Counted from the first letter of the stretch, positions 24,823-35,669 are shown. The stretch: 64,000 bases of DNA from Vibrio tubiashii (GCF_028551255.1 NZ_CP117030.1:1550001-1614000); one strand, 5' to 3'. Made by a program: numbers and translations. Notes: generated from the letters alone by a model not told the origin.

Positions 24823-27800
24823 CTAAGTCTCAACTTGCAGGACTTTAAGTTGCTCGACTAATGCAGTCACTATCGCATCATCGCTAGAACCACTACCCAA
24901 GCCTAGTTCGCTGTAGCCCATATCATTGATCTTGATATTGGTTTGCCCGCCGTTTTCATCGGTCACTTCTAGTAATGTATACGCATCGTTGTTAGGGTCG
25001 TTGATGTCATCGGCCACATTGGCATCGATATGAGCGAACAAGTCATTCATATTAGGTGCATCAGGCAATAAGTCTGATAGGTCAATAATGTCATCGCTGA
25101 CTGAGAAGTCCGCCAAGGTGTCTTGGGTTGGATTTAGTGCACTCCCTGCATTGCCACTCAGCATCACAAAGGTATCTTCGCCTAGTCCGCCTAACAAGAT
25201 GTCATCACTTGCGCTGCCGGTTAAAGTATCATCCCCTTCATGCCCGTAGGTTTGAGAGAGGGTGATCGCTTGCTCGCTGACTAAAGTGCTCAGCAGCTCC
25301 GCTTGAGTCATACCGGTAGTATCTTCACTGGTCAGTTCGCTAATTAATACATCTTGTAAAGTAATGGTTTGAACCAAATTTTGATTGCTATCGAACAAGC
25401 TAATTTGTGTATCAGTTCCAACCTCATCGATGCTCACTTGCTGCGCTACTGAGACTGATTGCCAAACATCGTTAGCATTGACGAAGCCAGATAGGTCAAC
25501 GATGTCTTCACCAGCATCAAAGTCTTTCACGTAATCGGTACCTGGCTGGGCTGATGTACCAACCGTAGAGTCACTCCAAGCGAAGCGGTCTGCTTGCCCT
25601 ACATCAGAACCGTCATTAGGACCGCCCCATAACCATTCATCTGCGCTGCTCGCTTGCAGCAAGTCATAGCCGACACCACCTTGTTGAGCCACATTACCAA
25701 TAACCGTAATAGTAATGACTTGCTGTGTGGTTTTAACACCATCCGACACTTGTACAGTGAACTCGTCAGTATCTGTGGCACTAGCGACTAAGTCATTGGT
25801 TGAGCCTGGATTAAGTTGATAGTTCCATGCACCAGTTGACGGGTTAAAGCTCAACGTACCGTACTGACCGACTGAGTTGCTCACCAATTGCCAAGTAAGA
25901 TCACCAACATCAGTTTCGGTGTCTGTCGCTGCAAGCTGCCCAGAGGTTTGATTGAGGTAATCTTCTTGAACCTGACCTGTCGCCGAACCAGTAATTACTG
26001 GCGCATCATCGGTACCTTGAATGTTGACGGTTAACACTTGAGTAATCGCGCTACCATTTTGATCATCAATGGTTACCGTGAAGGTATCGCTCACCAACTC
26101 ATCTTTAAGCAGCAGTCCTGCAGCAGCATTTAGTGCGTAGTTCCATACACCAGTTGTGCGGTCAATCGTCATTTCACCAAAGCTACTGGTCAGCATTTGC
26201 ACATCTCCGGTCAAGGCGAAGGTGTGCGTATCACTGGTGTCTTCATCGTCTATAACAATGCTGCCACTTGCCGATGTAATCGCACTGTCAGCATTGATAG
26301 TTTCCGTTAATGTGCTGTCTGCAACAACCACACTTGGCACACCATTCGTACCTGTCACTTCAAACTCTACGACTTGAGTATCCGTTTCATTAAGTTCATC
26401 CATAACTTGGATGGTGTAGCTGAGAGTTAGGAGCTCTCCTGCCGCTAAAGATTGGATATCAGCATGGGAATTATTAAGTTCAAACTCCCACGCTCCAGTG
26501 GTTTGATTGACCGTCAATGTGCCTCTTGCATCCGAGCTAACCACTGACCAAGAGTGAGGGTCTGAGGTATCTGGGTCTCCACTGTCGAACGTACCAGAAA
26601 GGGTTAACAGCGAGTCTTCTGTCACTTCCTGAGTCGCTATGGCAACAATATTAGGCGCATCATTGGTACCGTTAATGGTGATAGTGATGTCTACGATATT
26701 AGATTCGCCATTTTCACTATCAACCGCTTTGACTTGAATAGTATCTGTAGTGCTTTCACCCACTGCCAGCGCATTAACCGCAGGAGCAGTATCATCGACC
26801 ACATAGGTCCACTCACCTAAAGCGTTCACTTGTAGCGTGCCTAAGCTGCCATTCGAGACGATAGAGAAGGTTGCACTATCTCCCACATCAGCGTCGCTGA
26901 CCACCAGCTTACCTGACGCGTTACTGCCTGACGCTTCTTGCACAATACCTTGCGTATCCCCCGACAAAATTGGAGCATCGTTTGAACCAGTGACAGAAAC
27001 CGTGACCACTTGGCTGACCTCTGTACCGAGGTCATCCGTAGCGAATACAGTAAAGCTCTCGGTGACCACTTCATCTTTTGCTAATGCTTGCAGATGTGGC
27101 TCATCATTATAAATGGTGTAGCTCCACTCACCGGTCGCATCGATAATAAACAGACCATAAGTACCATTGAGCGACTTGGCTCCAAAAGTCACTGTGTCGC
27201 CGCTATCAACATCTTCACCGATAAGCTGCTTGGTTTGAGTTAAGACGCCATCTTCACTCAATGACGCATTAGCATCTCCACTAATAGTTGGGGTTTCGTT
27301 GACGCCATTGATAGTAACCACAACGTCTTTTTCAGACTCTAAACCAAGATTATCAACCACTTTCACCGTGAAGGTTTCGGTTAATGGCGCTGAGTCTCGG
27401 CCATTGAGTTCGATAAGTACATCTAAACTCTCATCCAAGTCATAGGTCCATTGCCCATTTGCAGCCAAACTAAACACACCGAAGTTTCCAGACTGATTTA
27501 CTGCTGTCCACGTGTGACTGTCATTAGTATCGACATCGCCCGGCTGCAAGTTACCCGAAAGAGTTGAGGTATTATTGGCATTGGTTGACTCGGCCAAATC
27601 GCCAGTAATGTTTGGTGCATCATTGCTCCCCTGAACATCCACAGTAAATTCCATAAACTGCGGTTTGCCACTACCATCAACAACGGTTTTACCATGCTCA
27701 TCGACGACATAAAGCGTAAAGGTATCTTGCACCGTTTCACCGGTTTGTAGTGACTGAACCGCATTACTGTTGTTGTTTAAGGTGTAAACCCAGTTACCGC

Positions 27801-30800
27801 TCGCGTCCACGATGATACTACCGTATTGGCCCAAGCCATCGACTAAGGTCCAGGTTGGATTGTCACCAAGATCTGTTGGTGCGGCTAGCGATCCCGAAGC
27901 GGTGTAAATGCCGTCATCACTGCCATCTTGGTCATCGATATCCTCTGTCATGGTGAGCGTTTCAATCACAGGGTCCACAACCAGTACGTCTTCACCTACA
28001 CCTGTTACTTGTAAGGTAATAGTTCGGGTATCAGTCGCAAGCTCGCCATCGGTAACCGTCACGATAAAGGTTTCAGTGGCCGTTTCTCCATGAGAAAGAT
28101 CGTTAACCGCAGCGTTATCGGCCAAAACGTACACCCACTCACCGCTGTCTGCATCGAGTGTTAAGTTGCCGTAAGTGCCTGCTGCTGGGGTAGCTGGGTC
28201 CAGCGCCCAAGTATGCGTGTCGCCATTGTCTGGATCATCGACACCAAGTACACCGGATGCTTGCGGAGAAACCTCATCGGTCACTTCACCGACTTGAACA
28301 GTGACGCCCGGCGCAGGTTCAGTGGCAGAAGAGTCGGTAAAGGTGATCACTGGTTCATCGTTTGTACCTGTGATCAAGACATTCATGCTGTAATGATCGC
28401 CACTGGTGGTTTGAATGCTCCACGTTTCGGTAATGATTTGCCCTTCAGCGAGCCCCTGCACCAAATTGCTGTTGTTAAATAGCTGATAATCCCAGCTGGA
28501 TGGCGACGTGAAATCAAGTTCACCAAATATTCCACCTGACAATGGGGAAACCTGGCTAATGACGTACGCAGGGTCAATAGCTCCAGAGCTTGTCGGTTGT
28601 AAGTCTTCAAAGACTGTAGTGTTAATCGTACCTAAATTTGTACCCGGCCCCGTTCCGCCACCAAAGCCACTCTCATTTTGTCCATGTACATCAATGGTGA
28701 TCTGGTGCCACTCTGAGACACCACCATCATTGTCGGTTGCAGAGACATAAAAGGTTTCTTGGGCGATATCACCCAAGTTGAGCGCTTGAGTATCTGGGTC
28801 GCTGTTGTTTAACTGGTAAACCCATTGGCCATTGTTACCTAGAGTTAACGTACCGTAGATGCCTTGACCGTAATCGGCGTCACCAGGATCAGTACCATTC
28901 TCAATCGCCCAACTGACCACAGAGCTGTCTTTGTCGACATCCGAAGAGGTTAACTGCCCACTGGTAGAGCTGAAATCGATCGCACCAAAGTTAGCACCAT
29001 CTTCAATCACACTACCTGAGCTATCCCCAGTGATGACAGGCACATCATTAGTCCCTTCAATGTTGATGGTGACGTATTGGGTGATTACGCCGCCAAAATC
29101 ATCTTGAGCAATCACAGTGAAGACTTCTGACACTACTTCTTCCCGCTTCATCGCATCCAATGAATCTCGGTAAGCCGTAAAGCTCCACTCGCCCGCTTGG
29201 TTAATATCAAACTGACCAAAATTACCTTGGTAACTATTGGCAATAAAGCTTGATGTGTCGGCATCGTCTATGTCTGACAAGATCATCACACCCGTAATAT
29301 CGGGAGAGGCTTGGTCTTCGACAAAGGTACCGGCAATATCACCTGATACGGTTGGCAGATCGTTGGTACCACGAATGGTGATCACCACATCACGACTGTC
29401 GGTTTCACCATAGCTATCGACCACTTCAACGGTGAAGTTTTCTTGCAAGGTTTGGTTTGGATTAAGCGCTTGGATCTCTTCAAGCACATTGTTAAGTGAA
29501 TAGACCCATGAGCCGCTAGAGGTCATGGTAAAGCTGCCGTAGTTACCGACTAGATTGCTTGGTGACCATAAGTGAGTATCGTGATCGTCTGGATCACCAT
29601 CTTGCAATTGGCCACTAAAGCTTGATGTATCTTCTCGGATCGTTTTGGCAACATCCCCCTGAATACTTGGCCCATCATTGTTTCCTTCAATATCGATAAC
29701 GAAATTTTTGATCGACACTTCACCAAACCGGTCGACGACTTTTATCTGCACCGTATCTTGCAGAAGGTCGCCCTCATCAAGTCGATTCACTGGATTTTTG
29801 CTGTTATTTAGGGTGTAAATCCAATCGCCATTCCCATCGACCACAAAGTTGCCATAGGTCCCATTTGAGATGACAGTCCAGTCTGCTGAGTCACCAACAT
29901 CAGGATCGCCCGAACCAAAGGTGCCGCTAATGGTACTTGGCATATCATCTTCAACAATCGTAGGCGTATCACCAAGGACGATATCAGGTGTGGTGTTAAC
30001 ACCAGCCAACGAAATATCCACCGTGATAGTTTCTGTGGCGCCATTGATATCCGTGACTTCAACTTCGAATGTATCGACTTCTGTTGTGCCCGGTGGGATA
30101 GATTTGGTACTCCAACGGGTACTGTCGAGTTGATACAGCCATTGGCCGTTATCATCGACGGTTAATATGCCATATAGGCCACTCGCCTCACCGTTAATAT
30201 CTTCCCCAACCACTTTCCAGCTATGCGCATCGTTGGTATCAATATCAATGGCTAACAATTTGCCTGTTGCGCTACTTTTCGCTGGCGTATCTTCAATCAC
30301 ACTACCAGTCGTGCCACCAGTGATGCTTGGTGTGTCATTACTGCCTTCAATCGTGATGGTGATGGTTTCAGTGTCGGATGCATTGTTCCAAGATTTGTTG
30401 TCATTGGTGTCATCAGTAACTGTAACCAAGAAGGTTTCAGTCAATGTTTCACCTGGCAGCAAGGCTTGAACCTCCGAGTGACCATTGGTTAAGGTGTAAG
30501 TCCATTCGCCATTGGCATCAATTTGTAGCGAACCATATTGGCCTTGATTGGTTTGCAGTGACCAAACATGGTCATCCAATCCATCAACATCATTGTGATT
30601 CAGTTGACCTGAAGTGGTCACTGGCAGTGCATCATCTTCGGTCACCGTACCCACTAGCACACCATCAATTTCTGGTGCATCGTTGCGACCTTTAACCGTG
30701 ACAACCACTTGTTGGGTGTCCACTTGGTTATGCTTATCAACCACTTGAACCATAAAGTACTCTTTGACGCTTTGATTGAGCGAGAGTGCTTGGGTGTTGG

Positions 30801-33800
30801 CCGCTTGCGTAGCATTGGTGTCTAAGGTGTAAGTCCACACCCCGTTTTGATCGAGAGTCAGGGAACCAAATTGTCCATTGGGGTCGCCAACAATCGACCA
30901 AATGTGTACCTCATTCACATCTGGGTCGCCAGTGTTTAAAGTACCACTTCGAACGCCGCTACCATCGTCTTCCCAGATAGTTCGAGTTGAGCGACCTGAA
31001 ATATCCGGCGCATCATTTTGGCCGAGAATATCGATGTCGATTTCAAAAGTATCTGTGCCGCCATTGCCATCGTTAACGATAGCCGTGAACGTTTGTTCTT
31101 CGTAGAGCTCTCCGTGTTCAAACGACTGAGTCAAACTAGGATCGAGGGTGTATTCCCACTCACCATTTTGGTTGATGGTGATACTGCCGTAGCTGCCTTG
31201 GCCATTGCCTTGAATTGACCAAGTGTGGTTATCCGTCAAGTCACTATCTTCAACGCTCAGTGAACCATCCGCTACCAGCATTAAATCCTCTACGGTATTA
31301 CCACTATCGTCACCGCTGATCACAGGGTCATCGTTGGTCCCTTCAATGGTAATGACGATGTTTTGTTGCGATGATCCACCTAGCCCATCATCCACTTGCA
31401 CTACAAAGGTTTCTTGTACTTCTTGACCTTCCGCCAATGGTTGTGCGGCATTATTATCAAGGGTGTAAGTCCATTCACCCATTTGGTCATCGATTGATAT
31501 TGAACCGTAAGTCGAATCGGTTTGACCAACTAATGTCCAAGTATGCGTCGCACCATTATCGACATCGACTGGAGTGAGCGTACCTGTGGTTTGTAGAGTC
31601 GTTTCCTCTTTCACCTCACCCGTAAGATCTCCCACCATAGTAGGAATATCATTGGTGCCGACAATGGTAACGGTTACGGTATGCTCTGTGCCATCAACCG
31701 ACTCAACAATAAAGGTTTCAGCCTTAGTTTCACCCTCTGCCAAGTATTGAACATCAGCATTGTCCACCGTGTAGGTCCAATCGCCATCTTGAGTAATATC
31801 TAAGCTACCTAGAGCGCCTGCACTGGTGATGCCTGTGGCAGCAACAAAGATCTCTTCGTCTGCGCCATCGACATCTGAAATACGCAGTGAGCCAGTATCA
31901 ATCAGCTGTGGGGCGGACTCGTCTTCGGTTACGGTGCCAACATCGTCACCTGAGATCACTGCAGCATCGTTGACGCCAGTGATAGTCACAGTAATGGTGT
32001 GCTCGGTACCATCGAGCGATTCTACGGTGAAGGTTTCGACTTTGGTTTCGCCTTCACCAAGGTATTGCACGTCAGCGTTATCGACTTGGTAATCCCAGTT
32101 GCCTGCAGCATCGATGGTCAGTGAACCCAATGCGCCCGTAGAAGCAACCACGCTGCTTGGTTTAAATTCTGCTTCACCGCTATCAGCATCTGAAATAGTT
32201 AAGGTGCCAGAATCAGTAAGGAGTGGATTATCATCATCTTCGGTCACCGCACCTACATCATCACCGGCAATTTCGGCTCTGTCGTTAACACCAATGATAG
32301 TCACAGTAATGGTGTGCTCAGTGCCATCGAGCGATTCTACTGTGAAAGTTTCGACTTTGGTTTCACCTTCTGCCAAATATTGCACATCGGCATTATCAAC
32401 TTGGTAATCCCAGTTACCTGAAGCATCTATGGTGAGTGAACCTAATGCACCTGCAGAGGCGACTACGCTGCTTGGTTTAAATTCCGCTTCACCAGTATCG
32501 GCATCCGAAATGGTTAAGGTACCCGAGTCAGTCAGTAGAGGGTTACTGTCATCTTCCGTTACTTCGCCGGTATCAACGCCAGCGATCACTGCGCTGTCGT
32601 TGACACCAGTAATGGTCACGGTAATGGTGTGCTGCGTGCCATCGAGCGTTTCAACGGTAAAGGTTTCTACTTTGGTTTCGCCCTCAGCCAAATATTGCAC
32701 TGAATCATTGGCAACGACGTAATCCCAATTGCCCGTTTCATCGATGGTTAACGCCCCTAAAGCGCCTGCTGATGCAACCACGCTAGTCGGTTTAAATTCC
32801 GCTTCGCCTGTATCGGCATCTGAAATGGTTAAGGTGCCTGAATCAGTAAGTAGTGGTGTGCTGTCATCTTCGGTTACTTCACCGGTATCAACGCCTGCAA
32901 TCACAGCGCTGTCATTGACACCGGTAATGGTGACGGTAATGGTATGCTCCATGCCATCAAGGGATTCAACAGTAAAGGTTTCTACTTTAGTTTCACCCTC
33001 GCCAAGGTATTGCACGTCAGCATTATCGACTTGGTAATCCCAGTTGCCCGCCGCATCGATGGTCAGTGCCCCTAGAGCACCTGCAGAGGCAACCACACTG
33101 CTTGGTTTAAATTCGGCTTCGCCGTCATCGGCATCTGAAATGGTTAGCGTGCCAGAATCAGTCAGCAGTGGCGTATCATCGTCTTCGGTGACAGCCCCAA
33201 TATCATCACCGGCAATTTCTGCACTGTCGTTGACGCCCATAATGGTGACGGTCACGGTATGCTCTGTGCCATCGAGCGACTCTACAGTAAAGGTTTCAAC
33301 CTTAGTTTCACCCTCTGCTAAGTATTGAACATCAGCATTATCTACCGTGTAGGTCCAATCGCCGTCTTGGGTAATGTCTAAGTTACCTAGAGCGCCTGTA
33401 CTGGTGATTCCTGTGGCAGCTACGAAAAGTTCTTCATCTTCGCCATCCACGTCAGAAATGCGGAGTGAGCCAGTATCAATAAGCTGTGGGGTGGACTCAT
33501 CTTCAGTTACCGTGCCGACATCGTCGCCCGTAATTACCGATGCGTCATTGGTTCCGATGACTTGAATAGTGATCGGGTGTGAAGTGCCATCAATAGATTC
33601 AACCGTGTAAACCTGGGTAATGGTTTCCCCTTCGCCCAAATATTGGATTGAGCTATTATCCAACTCGAAATTCCATTGACCATTTTGATCAATAGTCAGT
33701 GTACCAATCGCATCTTCCGGAGCAGTCAAAGACTCCGGTACAAACAGCTCTTCGTCTGCACCGTCCACATCACTGATGGTTAATGTGCCAGATTCCGTTA

Positions 33801-35250
33801 AAAGCGGTGTAGATTCATCTTCTTTAACACTGCCTGTATCTTGGCCTGCAATCACCGCCGCATCGTTCACACCAATAATGGTTACCGTCACGGTGTGCTC
33901 CGTGCCATCAGCCGAACTGACGGTAAATAGCTCTTGTTTGGTTTCCCCTTCCCCTAAATATTGAACATCCGCGTTGTTTACTCTGTATTGCCATCGGCCG
34001 GTTTCATCAATCTCAAGCTGACCAAGAACACCCGTTGAAGGCTCGACACTGCTGATATCAAACGCTTCTTCTTGCGCACCATCGGCATCACTAATTGTTA
34101 GCTGACCAGAGTCGATAAGCTCTGCACCTTGAGAATCTTCGATAACCTCACCAAAATCGAAGCCAGCAATCACGGCGGCATCGTTCACGCCTGTAACCGT
34201 TATCGTCACATTCTGCAGTTGGCTATTTAGGCCACCATCATCAGTAACGGAATAAAGGAAAGAGACTTGAGTGGTCTCGCCTTCTGGTAAGAAATCAAAA
34301 TCAGTTCCAGTCTCAAACACGAACGAACCGTCAGTGTTTACCGTGACATTGCCCAGTTCGGGGCTTGCCAATAACTGATAGGACACGATCGTACCATCAA
34401 CATCTTCCCCGCCAGGTAAACGCCCTTCTAGAGTTTGGTTTTCGATGACAGAACCTTCACTGTCAAAGGCAATCGGCGCATCATTGATGGGCGTAAGGAG
34501 GATCTGAACTGACCCAGGTTGAACACTATTAAATAGTCCCGCGCCATCATCGACCGTATATTCCAATAGACCAGCAATCTCTCCTGCATTGTCCACTTCG
34601 TCAGGGGCTTCAAATTGGAGTGAAGTAAGCTGTTCTATCGCCAACTCTTGGCCTAGTAAGATTGGCGTTCCATCTTCCAATGTCACGCGCCCTAGGGATG
34701 GCAGCCCTGTAATAGTTATGATTAAGGCCTCATCGTCTAAATCAAAGGGTAGCGTAATAGAAAGTGCGTTAGAGCCCGACTCTTCGGCATAAGTACGAGA
34801 CTCAATTGCGGCAAACGGCGCAAGGTTACGAGTCTGAAAACTTGGATCATCAAACAGGGAAGGCGTGTCCAGTTCACTTTCTTCACGTGCTGCTGAGGTC
34901 TCAAACAGTGTAGAGGCAATTTTCTCCGTTCCGTCACGTTCAATCCCCTCTTGCGCAGTCAGACTCGCTCCTTCGTTCGCCCCTGCTGCGGTAGCAAAGT
35001 CATCAATCGAAGTGGGGTCCACACCTTGTTCCAATAAACGAGTAATTTCGTCGATATCAGAATCAACAGCGAGGGGGAGTTCTGAACTATCAACTAATGC
35101 ATCTTTTAACTCGGGAAGGCTATCTAAGTCCGACTGTGTTATGACAATCTCTTCTGGTTGCGGTGGGAGCCCCAAAGGAAGCACTCTAACGTTGCCATCT
35201 TTATCAACCGCTATCTGCGCACCTTCAGGAAAGGAAAGTGATTGCTTCAT
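24823..35250 (-). CDS. LapA-like giant adhesin: retention module, VCBS repeats, RTX/type I secretion end
   Basis: A 3475-residue surface protein. The N-terminal region (about 1-110) fits the LapA retention module, with TAAG at 87-90, the di-alanine motif cut by periplasmic LapG. A cadherin-like unit follows (about 255-355), then about 26 tandem VCBS repeats of roughly 105-120 residues (coding span about 25690-34180), each ending in a G-x-N-D-A linker. Repeats 3-8 are nearly identical. The C-terminus holds a YDLLQASS region, FDAGEDIVDLSGF, one short RTX block (GHEGDDTLTGSASDDILLGGLGEDTF) and a type I secretion tail. Expected path: TolC-type export, outer-membrane tethering through the retention module and release by LapG when cyclic di-GMP falls. 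No LapBCE, LapD or LapG gene is in the window. Confidence 0.93.
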   Translation of the reverse strand: MKQSLSFPEGAQIAVDKDGNVRVLPLGLPPQPEEIVITQSDLDSLPELKDALVDSSELPLAVDSDIDEITRLLEQGVDPTSIDDFATAAGANEGASLTAQEGIERDGTEKIASTLFETSAAREESELDTPSLFDDPSFQTRNLAPFAAIESRTYAEESGSNALSITLPFDLDDEALIITITGLPSLGRVTLEDGTPILLGQELAIEQLTSLQFEAPDEVDNAGEIAGLLEYTVDDGAGLFNSVQPGSVQILLTPINDAPIAFDSEGSVIENQTLEGRLPGGEDVDGTIVSYQLLASPELGNVTVNTDGSFVFETGTDFDFLPEGETTQVSFLYSVTDDGGLNSQLQNVTITVTGVNDAAVIAGFDFGEVIEDSQGAELIDSGQLTISDADGAQEEAFDISSVEPSTGVLGQLEIDETGRWQYRVNNADVQYLGEGETKQELFTVSSADGTEHTVTVTIIGVNDAAVIAGQDTGSVKEDESTPLLTESGTLTISDVDGADEELFVPESLTAPEDAIGTLTIDQNGQWNFELDNSSIQYLGEGETITQVYTVESIDGTSHPITIQVIGTNDASVITGDDVGTVTEDESTPQLIDTGSLRISDVDGEDEELFVAATGITSTGALGNLDITQDGDWTYTVDNADVQYLAEGETKVETFTVESLDGTEHTVTVTIMGVNDSAEIAGDDIGAVTEDDDTPLLTDSGTLTISDADDGEAEFKPSSVVASAGALGALTIDAAGNWDYQVDNADVQYLGEGETKVETFTVESLDGMEHTITVTITGVNDSAVIAGVDTGEVTEDDSTPLLTDSGTLTISDADTGEAEFKPTSVVASAGALGALTIDETGNWDYVVANDSVQYLAEGETKVETFTVETLDGTQHTITVTITGVNDSAVIAGVDTGEVTEDDSNPLLTDSGTLTISDADTGEAEFKPSSVVASAGALGSLTIDASGNWDYQVDNADVQYLAEGETKVETFTVESLDGTEHTITVTIIGVNDRAEIAGDDVGAVTEDDDNPLLTDSGTLTISDADSGEAEFKPSSVVASTGALGSLTIDAAGNWDYQVDNADVQYLGEGETKVETFTVESLDGTEHTITVTITGVNDAAVISGDDVGTVTEDESAPQLIDTGSLRISDVDGADEEIFVAATGITSAGALGSLDITQDGDWTYTVDNADVQYLAEGETKAETFIVESVDGTEHTVTVTIVGTNDIPTMVGDLTGEVKEETTLQTTGTLTPVDVDNGATHTWTLVGQTDSTYGSISIDDQMGEWTYTLDNNAAQPLAEGQEVQETFVVQVDDGLGGSSQQNIVITIEGTNDDPVISGDDSGNTVEDLMLVADGSLSVEDSDLTDNHTWSIQGNGQGSYGSITINQNGEWEYTLDPSLTQSFEHGELYEEQTFTAIVNDGNGGTDTFEIDIDILGQNDAPDISGRSTRTIWEDDGSGVRSGTLNTGDPDVNEVHIWSIVGDPNGQFGSLTLDQNGVWTYTLDTNATQAANTQALSLNQSVKEYFMVQVVDKHNQVDTQQVVVTVKGRNDAPEIDGVLVGTVTEDDALPVTTSGQLNHNDVDGLDDHVWSLQTNQGQYGSLQIDANGEWTYTLTNGHSEVQALLPGETLTETFLVTVTDDTNDNKSWNNASDTETITITIEGSNDTPSITGGTTGSVIEDTPAKSSATGKLLAIDIDTNDAHSWKVVGEDINGEASGLYGILTVDDNGQWLYQLDSTRWSTKSIPPGTTEVDTFEVEVTDINGATETITVDISLAGVNTTPDIVLGDTPTIVEDDMPSTISGTFGSGDPDVGDSADWTVISNGTYGNFVVDGNGDWIYTLNNSKNPVNRLDEGDLLQDTVQIKVVDRFGEVSIKNFVIDIEGNNDGPSIQGDVAKTIREDTSSFSGQLQDGDPDDHDTHLWSPSNLVGNYGSFTMTSSGSWVYSLNNVLEEIQALNPNQTLQENFTVEVVDSYGETDSRDVVITIRGTNDLPTVSGDIAGTFVEDQASPDITGVMILSDIDDADTSSFIANSYQGNFGQFDINQAGEWSFTAYRDSLDAMKREEVVSEVFTVIAQDDFGGVITQYVTINIEGTNDVPVITGDSSGSVIEDGANFGAIDFSSTSGQLTSSDVDKDSSVVSWAIENGTDPGDADYGQGIYGTLTLGNNGQWVYQLNNSDPDTQALNLGDIAQETFYVSATDNDGGVSEWHQITIDVHGQNESGFGGGTGPGTNLGTINTTVFEDLQPTSSGAIDPAYVISQVSPLSGGIFGELDFTSPSSWDYQLFNNSNLVQGLAEGQIITETWSIQTTSGDHYSMNVLITGTNDEPVITFTDSSATEPAPGVTVQVGEVTDEVSPQASGVLGVDDPDNGDTHTWALDPATPAAGTYGNLTLDADSGEWVYVLADNAAVNDLSHGETATETFIVTVTDGELATDTRTITLQVTGVGEDVLVVDPVIETLTMTEDIDDQDGSDDGIYTASGSLAAPTDLGDNPTWTLVDGLGQYGSIIVDASGNWVYTLNNNSNAVQSLQTGETVQDTFTLYVVDEHGKTVVDGSGKPQFMEFTVDVQGSNDAPNITGDLAESTNANNTSTLSGNLQPGDVDTNDSHTWTAVNQSGNFGVFSLAANGQWTYDLDESLDVLIELNGRDSAPLTETFTVKVVDNLGLESEKDVVVTINGVNETPTISGDANASLSEDGVLTQTKQLIGEDVDSGDTVTFGAKSLNGTYGLFIIDATGEWSYTIYNDEPHLQALAKDEVVTESFTVFATDDLGTEVSQVVTVSVTGSNDAPILSGDTQGIVQEASGSNASGKLVVSDADVGDSATFSIVSNGSLGTLQVNALGEWTYVVDDTAPAVNALAVGESTTDTIQVKAVDSENGESNIVDITITINGTNDAPNIVAIATQEVTEDSLLTLSGTFDSGDPDTSDPHSWSVVSSDARGTLTVNQTTGAWEFELNNSHADIQSLAAGELLTLSYTIQVMDELNETDTQVVEFEVTGTNGVPSVVVADSTLTETINADSAITSASGSIVIDDEDTSDTHTFALTGDVQMLTSSFGEMTIDRTTGVWNYALNAAAGLLLKDELVSDTFTVTIDDQNGSAITQVLTVNIQGTDDAPVITGSATGQVQEDYLNQTSGQLAATDTETDVGDLTWQLVSNSVGQYGTLSFNPSTGAWNYQLNPGSTNDLVASATDTDEFTVQVSDGVKTTQQVITITVIGNVAQQGGVGYDLLQASSADEWLWGGPNDGSDVGQADRFAWSDSTVGTSAQPGTDYVKDFDAGEDIVDLSGFVNANDVWQSVSVAQQVSIDEVGTDTQISLFDSNQNLVQTITLQDVLISELTSEDTTGMTQAELLSTLVSEQAITLSQTYGHEGDDTLTGSASDDILLGGLGEDTFVMLSGNAGSALNPTQDTLADFSVSDDIIDLSDLLPDAPNMNDLFAHIDANVADDINDPNNDAYTLLEVTDENGGQTNIKINDMGYSELGLGSGSSDDAIVTALVEQLKVLQVET
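31640..33555 (-). repeat. Six near-identical VCBS units inside the adhesin gene
   Basis: Six tandem units of about 315 bases code for repeats 3-8. At protein level units 4-7 share the frame TEDD..PLLTDSGTLTISDAD..EAEFKP with few changes, and units 3 and 8 resemble each other most, so the block looks like a recent expansion. Elsewhere in the protein repeats are strongly diverged. Recombination and assembly errors are likely here. Confidence 0.85.
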
Positions 35251-35470
35251 AACTGGCTCCTTAGTCGTCTTGAATAAGTCCTGCCACTAGTGTTTGGTTA
35301 GTGGAACAAGGCATGGACACTAGGTATCGCAAGTTACGAGCCAAATTTTTTCTTAATATCGCGAGAAAATAAGCCTCTCTTTTTTAATGAGTTAGGCAAA
35401 AGTTGTGAGATCTTGGAAAGTTGTTGTCAGATAGACAATCAAATTGAGAACAAAAAGTAGAAATTAAAAA

Positions 35471-35495
35471 AGGAGCCGAGGGCTCCTTTTTTTAC
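35471..35495. terminator. Terminator of the 52-residue membrane protein gene
   Basis: AGGAGCC-GAG-GGCTCCT with A and T runs on both sides. It lies downstream of the small minus-strand gene and upstream of the adhesin gene, so the adhesin needs its own promoter in 35251-35470. Confidence 0.85.
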
Positions 35496-35510
35496 TGGTG
35501 ATATTTTTCG

Positions 35511-35669
35511 TTATGCTTCGAGCACGTCTTCGCCAGACATCTCTGAAATCAGCAATAAATCATCTTCATCGAGCTTCATGCCCAAGACAGGTAGACCGTG
35601 CTGAACGACCCAGCAGAAGAAGAATACGAACACGCCTAAAGCGACTAAACCGAGTGATAACGATAACAT
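35511..35669 (-). CDS. Small membrane protein
   Basis: A 52-residue protein starting MLSLSLGLVALGVFVFFFCW, one membrane helix (about 3-22), then an acidic cytoplasmic or periplasmic tail (KLDEDDLLLISEMSGEDVLEA). A very strong ribosome site (GGAGGAGG, about 7 bases upstream) fixes the start; the frame is open further upstream but without a site. It sits in front of the adhesin gene on the same strand but is separated by a terminator. Function unknown. Confidence 0.6.
   Translation of the reverse strand: MLSLSLGLVALGVFVFFFCWVVQHGLPVLGMKLDEDDLLLISEMSGEDVLEA

Noticed and set aside
31640..33555. Regular repeats that might suggest a CRISPR or satellite array
   Set aside because: The period is about 315 bases, in frame, and codes for protein domains; there are no short repeats with unique spacers.
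26156..34792. Many open frames of 60-100 codons on the plus strand inside the adhesin gene
   Set aside because: They are antisense to the VCBS coding region, repeat with the same period as the VCBS units, lack ribosome sites and are low-complexity Ser/Val-rich. They are shadows of codon usage in the repeats.
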